This document shows, piece by piece, positions 48,394 to 59,598 of a DNA stretch of 64,000 bases. Source of the stretch: Ehretia macrophylla (lineage: Eukaryota; Streptophyta; Magnoliopsida; Boraginales; Ehretiaceae); NCBI GenBank assembly GCA_037974665.1, contig CM075773.1, positions 26,071,853 to 26,135,852 on the forward strand, in the 5' to 3' direction. The notes under the pieces are model-generated. The model worked only from the letters and a program-made list of their open reading frames with translations, was not told where the DNA came from and did not search any database. Every line of letters starts with the position of its first letter. The stretch's first letter is position 1. A program made the position numbers and the translations under genes.

Positions 48394-48512
48394 GGGGTGC
48401 AACACGAGGACTTCCTAGGCGATCACCCGTCCTAGTACTACCCTTGCCCAAGCACACTTTACTTCGGAGTTCTGAGGGGATTCGATGCATTAATGCTGGT
48501 ATGATCGCATCC
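48394..48512 (-). rRNA. 5S rRNA copy 48, diverged
   Basis: Full length, about fourteen changes, four in box C (CTAGGCGATCACCCG) and two in box A. The spacer on its left lacks about 41 bp, including the AGCTCTC palindrome. Confidence 0.89.
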
Positions 48513-49073
48513 GTCATGTTGTGGGCGCAAATCCTTTCTGTGTTGACCGTTCAGAGTCCCATCCAAGAGAGATGGCCAATTCAAAAGGCCCAATGGGCTT
48601 AATGACAACCCTTCCACTTCAACAACGCAGCATCCTCAGAAGACGTGATATCGACGCATTGTAGGGCCCTCTAATGTCCAGCGAGTTAGATTGTCGTCCA
48701 TTTAACAACTCACGATGTATGATCCGGGATGGAAAAACAGAACAAAAGAAGAAATACGGCCCGAAATAGATGAAAACATTCGATTTTGGGCTCCATAAAT
48801 AGGCGCAGCTGAGCAGGCTTGCTGCCCCTGTCGTACAGATCTCGGAGAGCTTTCCAACGGTATGTTGTGCGCCGCGTAACTCCTTACGGATCAAAAGTTA
48901 TGGGCACTGGAGCGACGAAGACTTGGTCACAAGCCCCACGCCCTCAGTTTGCGGGCCCAGCCTCTACGTGAAGCGAATTTGTCTTGCCCAAGGTGCCATG
49001 GGATTTGTTAATAAAAATGTGATCGACAACGTATCTTGGCAACCCTAACTGGGGCAAGAAAAAATGAAAAGGG

Positions 49074-49192
49074 AGGGTGCCACCCGAGGACTTCCTAGGG
49101 GGTCACCCGTCCTAGTACTACTCTCGCCCAAGCACACTCAACTTAAGAGTTCTGATGGGATCCGATGCATTAATACAGGTATGATCGCATCC
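49074..49192 (-). rRNA. 5S rRNA copy 49, diverged
   Basis: Full length, about thirteen changes. It shares CACCCGTCC, GCACAC, TTAAT and GCATCC with its neighbour copy 48, so the two are recent relatives. Confidence 0.89.
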
Positions 49193-49752
49193 GACATGTT
49201 GTGGGAACAAATCCTTTATGTGTTGACCGTTCACAGTCCCAGCCTAGAGAGATAGCCCATTCAAAAGGCCCAATGGGCTTAACGACAACCCATCCGCTTT
49301 AACAATGCAACATCCTCTCAAGATGTGAAATCGACGTGTTGTAGGTCCCACTAACGTCCCACGAGTTAGGTTGTCGTCCTTTTAACTGCTCACGACGTAC
49401 GATCTGGGATGAAAAAATAGAGCAAAAGAGGAAAAGTGGCCCAAAACAGATGAAGACATTCGATTTTGGGCTCCAAAAACTGGCGCAGCTGTGCAGGCTT
49501 GCTGCCCCCGTCGTAGAGATCTCGAAAAGCTTTCCAACATTAAGCTGTGCGCCGCGTAACTCCCTATGAATCCAAAGTTATGGGCACCGGAGCGACAAAG
49601 ACCTGGTCACAAGCCCCTCACCTTCGGTTTGCGGGCGCAACCTCTACGTGAAGCGAAGTTGTCTTGCCCAAGGTGCCGTGGGATTTGGTAATAGAAATGT
49701 GGTGGATAACGTATCTTGGCAACCGTAACCAGGGCAAAAAAAATTGAACAGG

Positions 49753-49871
49753 GGGGTGCAACACGAGGACTTCCCAGGGGGTCACTCATCCTAGTACTAA
49801 TCTCGCCCAAGCACGCTTAACTTCGGAGTTCTAATGGGATCCGGTTTAATAGTACTGGTATGATTGCACCT
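49753..49871 (-). rRNA. 5S rRNA copy 50, diverged
   Basis: Full length, about nine changes concentrated at the 5' end (GGTTTAATAGTACTGG and ATTGCACCT). Box A is intact, box C has one change. Confidence 0.9.
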
Positions 49872-50431
49872 ATCATGTTGAGTGCACAAATCCTTTATGT
49901 GTTGACGGTTCATAGTCCCAGCCGAGAGAGAGGGCCAATTCAAAAGGCCCAATGGGCTTAACAACAACCCATCCACTTCCACAAAGCAGCATCCTCGCAA
50001 GACGTGATATCAACACGTTGTAGGGCACTCTAATGTCCAGTTAGTTAGGTTGTCGTCCATTTAACAGCTCACGACGTCGATCTGGGACTCAAAAACAGAG
50101 CAAAAGAAGAAAAGTGCCCCGAAACTGATGAAAACGTTCAATTTTGGTCTTCGAAAATAGGCGTAGTTGCGCAGGCATTTTGCCCCCGTTTTAGAGCTCT
50201 CAGAGAGCTTTCCAACGGTATGCTATGTGCCGCGTAACTCCTTACGGATCAAAAGTTATAGGCACTAGAGCGACGAAGACCTGACCATAAGCCCTACGCC
50301 CTCGGTTTGCATGCCCAGCCTCTATGTAAAGCGAAGTTGTCTTGCCCAAGGTGCCGTGGGATTCGGTAATAGAAATGTGGGGGATAAAGTATCTTGGCAA
50401 CCCTAACCGGAGCAAAAAATATTGACAATGG

Positions 50432-50550
50432 GGGGTGCAACACGAGGACCTCCCAGGCGGTTACCCATCTTAGTACTACTCTCGCCCAAGCACGTTTAAC
50501 TTCGGAGTTCTGATAGGATCCGATGCATTATTGCTGGTATGATCGCACCC
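50432..50550 (-). rRNA. 5S rRNA copy 51, diverged
   Basis: Full length, about eight changes, three in box C (AGGCGGTTACCCATCTT) and one in box A (CACGTTTAAC). Confidence 0.9.
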
Positions 50551-51109
50551 GTCATGTTATGGGCACAAATCCTTTATGTGTTGACCGTTCACAGCCCCAA
50601 GCAAGAGAGATGACCCATTCAAAAGCCCCAATGGGCTTAACGACAACCCATCCGCTTCAACAACGCAGCATCCTCACAAGACGCGATATCGACATGTTGT
50701 ATGGCCCTCTACTGTCCTGCGAGTTAGGTCGTTGTCCTTTTAACAGCTCACTACGTACGATCCGGGACGAAAAAAAAGAGCAAAAGAAGAAAAGTTGGCC
50801 GAAACTAATGAAAACGTTCGATTTTGGGTTTCGAATATCGGCGCAGCTGAGCAGGTTTGCTGCCTTCGTCGTAGAGCTCATGGAGAGCTTTCCAACGGTA
50901 TGCTGTGCGCTGCATAACTTCTTACGGATCAAAAGTTATGGGCACCGGAGCGACGACGACCTGGTGACAAGCCCTACGCCTACGGTTTGCGGGCCCGACC
51001 TCTACGTGAAGCGAAGTTTTCTTGCCCAAGGTGCCATGGGATTCGGTATTAGAAATGTGGTGGATAAAGTATCTTGGCAACCCTAACCGGGGAAAAAAAA
51101 ATGAAAAAG

Positions 51110-51228
51110 GGTATGCTGCACGAGGACTTCCCAGGGGGTCACCCATCCTAGTACTACTCTCGCCCAAGAACACTTAACTTGGGAGTTCTAATGGGATCCG
51201 GTGCATTAGTGCTGGTATGATCACACCG
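51110..51228 (-). rRNA. 5S rRNA copy 52, altered 3' end
   Basis: The 3' end reads GGTATGCTGCACGAGG, so pairing with the 5' end is largely lost. Box C is intact; box A has two changes (CAAGAACAC). Confidence 0.88.
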
Positions 51229-51790
51229 GTCATGTTGTGGGCACAAATCCTTTATGTGTTGACGGTTCACAGTCCCAGCCTAAAGAGATGGCCCATTCAA
51301 AAGGCCCAATGGGCTTAACGACAACCCATCCACTTTAACAACGCAGCATCCTCACAATACGTGATATCAACACGTTGTAAGGCCCGGTAATATCCGTCGA
51401 GTTAGGTTGTCGTCCTTTTAACAACTCACGACGTACGATCCGGGACAAAAAAAACAGAGCTAAAGAAGTAAAGTGGCTCGAAATTGATGAGAATCTTTGA
51501 TTTGGGGCTTCGAAAATAGGCGTAGCTGAGCAGGCATCCTGCCCTTGTCATACATCTCTCGGAGAGCTTTCAAACGGTATGCTGTGTGCCACGTAACTCC
51601 TTACGGATTAAAAGTTATGGGCACTAGAGTGACGGAGACCTGGTCACAAGCCCCACGCACTCGATTTCTGGGCCCAGCCTCTACGTGAAGTGAAGTTGTG
51701 TTGCCCAAGGTGCTGATGGATTCGGTAAGAGAAATGTGGTGGATAAAGTATCTCTGCAACCTTTACCGGGGAAAAAAAAATTGAAAAGGG

Positions 51791-51909
51791 GGGGTGTAAC
51801 ACGAGGACTTCCCTGGGGGTCACCCATCCTAGGACTACTCTCGCGCAAGCACGCTTAACTTCGGAGTTCTGATGGGATCCGGTGCATTAGTGCTGGTATG
51901 ATCGTACCC
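51791..51909 (-). rRNA. 5S rRNA copy 53, fairly well kept
   Basis: Full length, about five changes: TGTAAC, CCTGGGGG in box C, AGGACTAC, CTCGCGC and CGTACCC. Box A is unchanged. Confidence 0.92.
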
Positions 51910-52466
51910 GTCATGTTGTGGGCAAAAATCCTTTATGTGTTGACGGTTCACGGTCCCAGCCCAGAGAGATGGCCCATTCAAAAGGCACAATGGGCTTAAC
52001 GACAACACATCCGCTTCAACAACACATCATCCTCTTAGACGTGATATCGACGCGTTGTAGGGCCCGGTAATATCCGTCGGGTTAGGTTGTCGTCCTTTTA
52101 ACAACTCACGACGTACGATCCGGGATGAAAAAACAGAGCAAAAAAAGTAAAGTGGCCTGAAACTAATGAAAATGTTCGATTTTGTGCTCCGAAAACAGGC
52201 GTAGCTTGGCAGGCATCCTGCACCCATCGTACAGCTCTCAGAGAGCTTTCAAGCGGTATACTGTGTGCCGCGTAACTCCTTACGTATTAAAAGTTATGGG
52301 TACTGGAGTGACGGAGACCTGGTCACAAGTGCCACGCACTCGATTTCCGGGCCCAGCCTCTATGTGAAGCAAAGTTGTCTTACCCAAGGTGCCGAGGGAT
52401 TCGGTATGAGAAATGTGGTGGATAAAGTATCTCTGCAGCCTTTACCGGGGAAAAAAAATTGAAAAT

Positions 52467-52585
52467 GGGGTGCAACATGAGGACTTCCCAGGGGGTCACC
52501 CATCCTAGTACTACTCTCGTTCAAACATGCTTAACTTTTGAGTTCTGATGGGATCCGGTGCTTTAGCGTTGGTATGATCGCACCC
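52467..52585 (-). rRNA. 5S rRNA copy 54, diverged
   Basis: Full length, about nine changes. Box C is intact; box A has two (CAAACATGC), and the intermediate element is CTCGTTC. Confidence 0.9.
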
Positions 52586-53072
52586 GTCATGTTGCGTGCA
52601 CAAATCCTTTATATGTTGACGGTTCACAGTCCCACCCAAACAGATGACCCATTCAAAAGGCCCAATGGGCTTAACGACAACGCATCCGCTTCAATAATGC
52701 AGCATCCTCGCAAGACGTGATATCCACGCATTGTAGGGCCCTGTAATATCGCGCGAGTTAGGTTGTCGTAATTTTAACAGCTCACGACGTACGATCTGGG
52801 ACTAAAAAATAGAGCAAAAGAAGAAAAGAGGCACGAAACTTATGAAAATGTTCTATTTTGGGCTCAAACAATTGGCGCAACTGAACAGGCTTGTTGCCCC
52901 CATCATAGAGCTCTCGGAGACCTAGTCACAAGCCCACGCTCTCTGTTTGTAGTCCCAGCCTCTACGTGAAGCGAAGTTGTCTTGCCCAAGTTGCCATGGG
53001 ATTCGAAAATAGAAATGTGGTAGATAAAGTATCTTGGCAACCCTAACCGGGGCAAAAAAAAATTGAAAAGGG

Positions 53073-53191
53073 GGGGTGCAACATGAGAACTTCCCAAGGT
53101 GTCACCAATCCTGGTACTACTCTCGCCCAAGCACGCTTAACTTCGGAGTTCTAATAGGATCCGGTGCATTAGTGCTGGTATGATCGCACCC
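53073..53191 (-). rRNA. 5S rRNA copy 55, diverged
   Basis: Full length, about eight changes, three in box C (CCAAGGTGTCACCAAT). Box A is intact. Its left-hand unit is the shortest complete one (606 bp). Confidence 0.9.
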
Positions 53192-53749
53192 GTCATGTTG
53201 TGGGCACAAATCTTTTATGTGTTGACAGTTCACAGTCCCAGCCCAGAGAGATGGTTCATTCAACAGGCCCAATAGGCTTAATGACAACCCATCCACTTTA
53301 AAAACGTAGAACCATCGCAAGACGTGATATCGACGCGTTGTAAGGACCACAATATCCCACGAGTTAGGTTGTCGTCCTTTTAACAGCTCACAACGTACGA
53401 TCCGGGATGAAAAAACGGAGCAAATGAAGAAAAGTGGCACGAAACTGAAGAAAACATTCGATTTTCAGCTCTGAAAATAGGCGCAGCCGAGCAGGCTTGC
53501 TGCCCTTGTCGTTGAGCTCCTAGAGAGCTTTCCAATGGTATGCTGTGCGTCGCGCAACTCCTTACTGATTAAAAGTTATGGGCACTGGAGCGACGGAGAC
53601 TTGGTCACAAGCCTCACGCCCTTGGTTTGCGGGCCCAGCCTCTGCGTGAAGCGAAGTTGTCTTGCCCAAGGTGCCGTGGATTTGGTAATAGAAATGTGGT
53701 GGATAAAGTATCTTGACAACCCTAACCGGGGCAAAAAAAATTGAAATGG

Positions 53750-53867
53750 GGGTTGTTACACGAGGACTTCCCACGGGGTCACCCATCCTAGTACTACTCT
53801 CGCCAAGCACGCTTAACTTCGGAGTTCTGATGGGATCCGATGCATTAGTACTGGTATGATCGTACCC
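53750..53867 (-). rRNA. 5S rRNA copy 56, one-base deletion
   Basis: 118 nt: one C is lost in CTCGCCAAGC, as in copy 15. The 3' end reads GGTTGTTACACG, box C has one change. Confidence 0.89.
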
Positions 53868-54427
53868 GTCATGTTGTGGGCACAAATCCATTATGTGTTG
53901 ACCGTTCACTGTCCCAGCCCAGAAAGATGTCCTATTCAAAAGGCCCAATGGGCTTAACAACAACCCATCTGCTTCAACAACGCAGCATTCTCGCAAGACG
54001 TGATATCGACGCATTGTAGGCCCTCTAATGTCCTGCGAGTTCAGTTGTCGTCCTGTTAACATCTCACGACGTATGATCTGGGATAGAAAAACAGAGCAAA
54101 AGATGAAAAGTGGTACGAAACTGATGAAAATGTTCAATTTTGTGCTCCAAAAATAGGTGTAGCCGAGTAGGCTTTTTTCCCCGTCGTAGAGCTCTCGGAG
54201 ATCTTTCCAACGGTATGCTGTGTGCCGCGTAACTCCTTACGGATCAAAAGTTATGGGCACTGGAGCGACGAAGACCTGGTCACAAGCTCTACGCCCTCGG
54301 TTTTGCGGTCCTAGCCTCTACGTGAAGTGAAGTTGTCTTTCCCAAAGAGCCGTGGGATTCGGTAATAGAAATGTGGTGGATAACGTATCTTGGTAAACCT
54401 AACTGGGGCAAAAAAAATTGAAAAGGG

Positions 54428-54546
54428 GAGGTGCAACCCGAGGACTTCCCAGGCGGTCACCCGTCCTAGTACTACTCTCGCCCAAGCACGCTTAACTTCG
54501 GAGTTCTGATGGGATCCGGTGCATTAGTGCTGGTATCATCGCACCT
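54428..54546 (-). rRNA. 5S rRNA copy 57, fairly well kept
   Basis: Full length, about six changes (GGAGGTGCAACCCG, AGGCGG, CCCGTCC, TATCATCGCACCT). Box A is unchanged and box C has two changes. Confidence 0.91.
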
Positions 54547-55106
54547 GCCATGTTGAGTGCATAAATCCTTTATGTGTTGACGGTTCACAGTCCTAGCCTA
54601 GAGAGATGGCCGATTCAAAAGGCCCAATGGGCTTAACAACAACCCATCCGCTTCAACAATGCAGCATCCTCACAAGACGTTATATCGACTCATTGTAGGG
54701 CCCTCTAATGTCCAGCGAGTTAGGTTGTTGTCCTATTAACAGCTCACGACGTATAATCCGGGACGTAAAAACAGAGGAAAAGAAGAAAAGTGGCATGAAA
54801 CTGATGAAAACGTTCGATTTTGTGCTCCGAAAATAGGTGCAGCCGAGCACGCTTGTTTTCTTGTCGTAGAGCTCTCGGAGAGCTTTCCAACGGTATGCTA
54901 TGCGCCACGTAACTCCTTATGAATCAAAAGTTATGGGCACTGGAACGACGAAGACCTGATCACAAGCCCTACGCCATCGGTTTACGTGCCCAGCCTCTAC
55001 GTGAAGTGAAGTTGTCTTGCGCAACGTGCCGTGGCATTCGGTAATAGAAATGTGGCGGATAAAGTATCTTGGCAACCCTAACCGGAGCAAAAAAAATTGA
55101 AAAGGG

Positions 55107-55224
55107 GGGGTGCAAAACGCAGACCTCCCAGGGGGTCGCCCATCTTAGTACAACTCTCGCCCAAACACGTTTAACTTTGGAGTTCTGATGGGATCCGAGC
55201 ATTAGTACTGGTATGATCGCACCC
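55107..55224 (-). rRNA. 5S rRNA copy 58, diverged
   Basis: 118 nt, about ten changes and a lost base at GATCCGAGCATT. Two changes each in box A (CAAACACGTTT) and box C (GTCGCCCATCTT). Confidence 0.89.
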
Positions 55225-56454
55225 GTCATGTTGTGGGCAAAAATCCTTTATCTGTTGACGGTTCACAGTCTTAGCCCAAAGAAATGGCCCATTCAGAAGG
55301 CCCAATGGGCTTAACGACAACACATCCGCTTCAACAACGCAGCATCCTCGCAAGACATGATATCGACGCGTTGTAAGGCCCGGTAATATCTTACGAGTTA
55401 GGTTATCGTCCTTTTAACAACCCACTATGTATGATTCGGGATGAAAAAACAGAGCAAAAGAACAAAAGTGGCCTGAAACTGTTGAAAATGTTCGATTTTA
55501 GGCTTCGAAAACAGGCGCAGCTGAGCAGGCTTCCTGCCCCCGTCGTACAGCTCTCGGTGAGCTTTCAAACGGTATGCTGTACGCCGCATAACTCCTTGCG
55601 GATTAAAAGTTATGGGCACTGGAGTGACGGAGACCTGGTCACAAGCCCCACGCACATGATTTCCGGGCCCAGCCTCTACGTGAAGCAAAGTTGTCTTGCC
55701 CAAGGTGCCGAGGGATTCTGTCACGCCCCGACCCGACCCCGTGAAAGGCCAAGCCCGGACCCGACACACGGACGCAGTTTCCTCTGTACCGCGGACGATC
55801 CGAAAACCCTAAAATCAATATAACAATTGCGAAAACCATATAATAGTAATCAAACCAGCCAACTTTCTTGCAAACATACATTTCCTATTATCCAACTTTC
55901 CAAGCCAAAAATGCCATGCATACTACACAGGTATTCATGCCACTAACCATTAGCTATTAGCATGCATTTCTTCACTAGTCATCCGAGTATAAGTTTACAA
56001 TTTTACAAACTTTAATCCATTACAACATAAGACCATTAAAGGTCTCAAAATAGGAAAATACATACAAGGCTACAAGCCTCAAAATTAAGCGACCTCCACG
56101 CAATATACATAACATGCAAGGTTCGCATAAAACTGGTAACCAACCACCAGCAAAGCAGGGAAGTACTATCATGGAAACACCTCCACCTGCTCCTCCTCCT
56201 CTATTACCTCGAGAGGGTCTGCTTCAACTACTCCTGTAAAAACATGGTATAGAAAGGAATGAGCAAAAACTATTGCTCAGCGAGGGCAATTGGTCTCAAG
56301 GACGGAGATGAGAGGAGTATGCAATGCAATTAGCCAAGCAATACATACAAAACATATAAAGAAACATCCAAAGCCAACAATAAAGCAAGGCAAGTATTTA
56401 AAGCTGCAAACACTCAATCAAAGGATACGATACTCTTTTCACGAGCAACTTTCA

Positions 56455-56700
56455 AACACGAATTCGATGACGACGCGCCGGCCCAAACCACCTTATAACA
56501 CCAGTTTGGAATACCCCGGAAGTATCCATCAACCTACGACCCAAATCTCCCTGGGAGGCAACCCAAGCGAGAAAGGGAATAGCAGCGGAGCTAGAGCAAC
56601 CAACACTGGCAACCCAAGGCTACCCAGAGAGGCCCATCACTCACGCGCGAGACACTATGCAATGCAAGACTCGATACAAGGCGATAAACAAGCGATAAAG
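56455..56700 (-). repeat. Shared LTR block in element D
   Basis: Contains ACCACCTTATAACA, CCTACGACCCAAATCTCC, CCCAAGCGAGAAAGGGAAT and CCCAGAGAGGCCCATCACTC. The whole stretch aligns with B; the middle part also aligns with A and C. Confidence 0.75.
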
Positions 56701-57646
56701 CCACATGTGGGAGAATAACAAAGTAGGTTACTCTCGCATGCAATAGCAGCAATTTGATAAGTAATTCAATCCAAAACAACTCAAACAAGTATTCCAAGTA
56801 ATTCTAAGCATTCTATAAGTATAAAGACAAGAAAACACACAAAAACACAAATCGGCCCCAACTATCAAAATGCTACCATTTCCAAACGAGCCACGAGTTC
56901 TGGAAACCGACTTTGCCAACCCTCCTAGGTCACCATAAGGCACGTCTAAAGACCCCGAAACCTTACTTTACCCTAGAACTCGCGCAAAGCCCTGATTTCT
57001 CCCTTTCTCGTTTGAACTACAACTATAACAACCAAACAACCAACCAACGCCATAATTGCACCAAAAGTGCTTCCATGGCCTCCCGAAGCAATGCCAACAC
57101 GCAAAATGAGAAAACGCTAAAGCCGACCTAAACGACCCCAACTTTCCCAAAGGCTTAATTCTCATTTTTTTCACTACGCAACCCAAACAAACCACACATT
57201 TTAGCATTCTAGCATACCTAGCACGTTTCTACATCAACGGAAAGTATAACAGCGCATTTTCAACGTTTTAAGGTTTTACTATTCACAAATTACTATTCAT
57301 TAATCAATTTAAATTGCAATCACAACATTTAACTGCAGAAAATGTTATAAAGCAATAAATACATGTTCTACAAATGCCAAGGAACATTCTAGAAGCATCA
57401 AATCGCTTTAAATAATGATCTACGGATAAATCTAAAAATTGACAAAGTTAACATACACAACGTATAAATGCGCACATAACATGCTTCCCTCACCTCAGGT
57501 ACTCCTAGTTGCTAAGAAAACAACATTGGTTGCCTCGGAAACCACCCCGCACGAGCTCTCGCGAAGATTGATCGATTGGAAGGTGAAAGTTTTTTTTTCT
57601 TCAATGAAGCTCACGGCCTGCTGCTCACTGTTTTGCTACTGTTTTT

Positions 57647-57657
57647 TATTTATTTAT
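57647..57657 (-). promoter_or_regulatory. TATA-like run in LTR D
   Basis: ATAAATAAATA on the minus strand, about 340 bp inside the LTR. A plausible promoter element only by position and base content. Confidence 0.35.
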
Positions 57658-58000
57658 GCTAAGTTATAAGCTTATAAGGTGTTAAATGGTCAAAGTTGGT
57701 CAAGGGCTAAGTCAAACTACTTAAGACTTGGTCAAGGCTCATATTTTTAGTGTTTTAAGGCCGTTTTAGCTAAGGTAAGATCAATTAAAGCTAGCAACAT
57801 TTAAAATATAAAATTTAAGTCATCTAAATACTTGGTTCACTATTTGCTGAGGACTGGAAATCGTATCTAGCTATCGCTCCTTAAATGCAATGCACGTTGC
57901 GTCGGCGAGAAAGTAACAATTAATTCACAAAGAATTTAAGGAAATATAATTTTTAAAATAATAAACAAAGAAAATTCACATTCTGGGCTCGGGTATTACA

Positions 58001-58013
58001 CCCCCCCCCCCTT
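58001..58013 (-). other. Polypurine tract, element D
   Basis: AA followed by eleven G on the minus strand, directly against the 3' LTR. The TAA stop codon of pol (58012-58014) runs into it, so coding sequence ends exactly at the tract. Confidence 0.8.
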
Positions 58014-59598
58014 AAACCAACTGCCCCCACCCAATTCTTACCTGGTCGACAACCAACTCCGGGTACTGATCCCGAACTTGGTCCTCTCTTTCCCAAGTTG
58101 CTTCCTCAAACCCATGATGATTCCACAGAACCTTTACTAACGGAATACTCTTTCTGCGAAGCTCCTGAACTTTCTGATCCACAATTCTAATCGGTTTCTC
58201 TTCATAAGACAACTTTTCTTCAATTTGCAAAGGCTCTGGTTCAAGTACAAGTGAAGGGTCTGGATGATACTTCTTCAACATAGACACGTGAAACACATAG
58301 TGCAGTCTCGACAAGCTCGGGGGAAAAGCTAATCGATAAGCCAAAGGACCTACCTTTTCGGTGATCTCATACGGACCCACGTACCTGGGACTAAGCTTCC
58401 CGCTCTTACCGTGCCGAATCAATCCCTTCCGTGGAGAAATCTTAAGAAACACCCAATCTCCCAAATCAAACTCAAGATCCCGACGGTGCTTATCTGCATA
58501 ACTCTTCTGACGACTCTGAGTTGTAAGCATACGCTGGCAAATAAGGTGAACATTATCTACCATCTTAATCATCTCAGGTAACACAGTCGGATCAACTGTT
58601 CTCATCTCTCCAACCTCTTCCCAATATAACGGAGATCTGCATTTCCGACCATACAATGCCTCGTAGGGAGCCATACCTATAGTAGATTGATAACTATTGT
58701 TGTAGGCGAACTCCGCTAAAGGCAAAAACTTCTCCCAATTCTTCCCAAAGTCAAGCACACATGCCCGAAGCATGTCTTCCAAGATCCTGATGGTTCTCTC
58801 AGACTGGCCATCAGTTTGCGGATGATATGTAGTACTGAAGCTCAACTTAGTTCCCATGGCCTGTTGCAACTTCTGCCAAAAACGAGATCTGAATCTGGGA
58901 TCCCTATCTGACACTATACTCTGTGGCACACCATGCAATCTCACAATATTAGCAACATAAAGCTCAGCTAGCTTATCAAGGCTATCATGTTTGTTCACGG
59001 GAATAAAATGTGTATCTTTAGTCAAGCGGTCCACAACAACCCAAACAGAATCACATCCTCTCGAAGATCTAGGAAGATCGGTCACAAGGTCCATTGTTAT
59101 ATGTACACACTTCCATTGCGGAATCGACAACGGCTGTAAAAGTCCGGCTGGCCTCTGATGCTCAACTTTAACCCTCTGACAAGTCAAACATCTGGATACA
59201 TACCCAGCAATCTCCCTCTTCATATTGTTACACCAGAAGTGTTGTTTCAAGTCTCTATACATTTTTGTACTGCCCGGGTGAATCGTGTACCTCGAATTAT
59301 GTGCCTCGAACAGGATCTCATTCTTCAAAGTCGGATCATCAGGAACACATACTCTATCCCTGAATCTGAAAATGCCATCTGCATGTAATTTAAACTCCGA
59401 ATCTCCCCCTTTAGCTTTTTCTTGGATCTTCAAGATGTGAGGATCAGTCTTCTGAGCCTCTCTGATCTGTGCTAGCAACCCTGACTAAATCTGTAAACTA
59501 GCAAATCGAATCCCTACCTCAGTAGCTTCTGGTTTCCATGAACAAATTTCTTCCAAAGTCTCCCAATCCTTGATAATCAAGCTTGCAACAGTAGCCTT
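58012..59598 (-). pseudogene. pol: Element D pol: integrase and chromodomain
   Basis: After a TAG at 59485-59487, 488 codons are open from 59478 to the TAA at 58012. The zinc-binding HHCC pattern is visible (H60, H67, C97, C100). The catalytic triad is D130 (HITMDLVTDLP), D191 (VSDRDPRF) and E227 (DGQSERT), with the 35-residue D-E gap expected of retroviral-type integrases. A GPYEI/VFHVSMLKKY region follows, then a chromodomain-like end (about residues 427-475) with VKVLW and EEATWERE. Chromodomains bind modified histones and are thought to steer such elements into heterochromatin. This segment looks complete; only the upstream stops break it. Confidence 0.93.

Larger units (their letters stand above)
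45919..55718 (-). repeat. 5S rDNA tandem array, block 4
   Basis: Fourteen 5S copies (45-58). Period is 676-681 bp except for spacer deletions of about 25 bp (near 47480), 41 bp (near 48175) and 75 bp (near 52917). Spacers near 51400-51780, 52050-52450 and 55380-55718 form a sub-family with CACGCAC in place of CACGCCC. Block 4 ends at element D. Confidence 0.92.
55719..58000 (-). repeat. Element D 3' LTR (2282 bp)
   Basis: Plus-strand ends are TGTCACGCCCCGACC and CTCGGGTATTACA. It aligns with 62941-64000 with few differences. Parts of it align with the LTR of element B. Confidence 0.93.

Noticed and set aside
892..55823. Dozens of open frames of 60-190 codons recurring every 680 bp with similar peptides on both strands
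   Set aside because: They coincide with 5S spacers and genes, shift frame between units, and break at random. Their similarity is that of the DNA repeat, not of a protein family.
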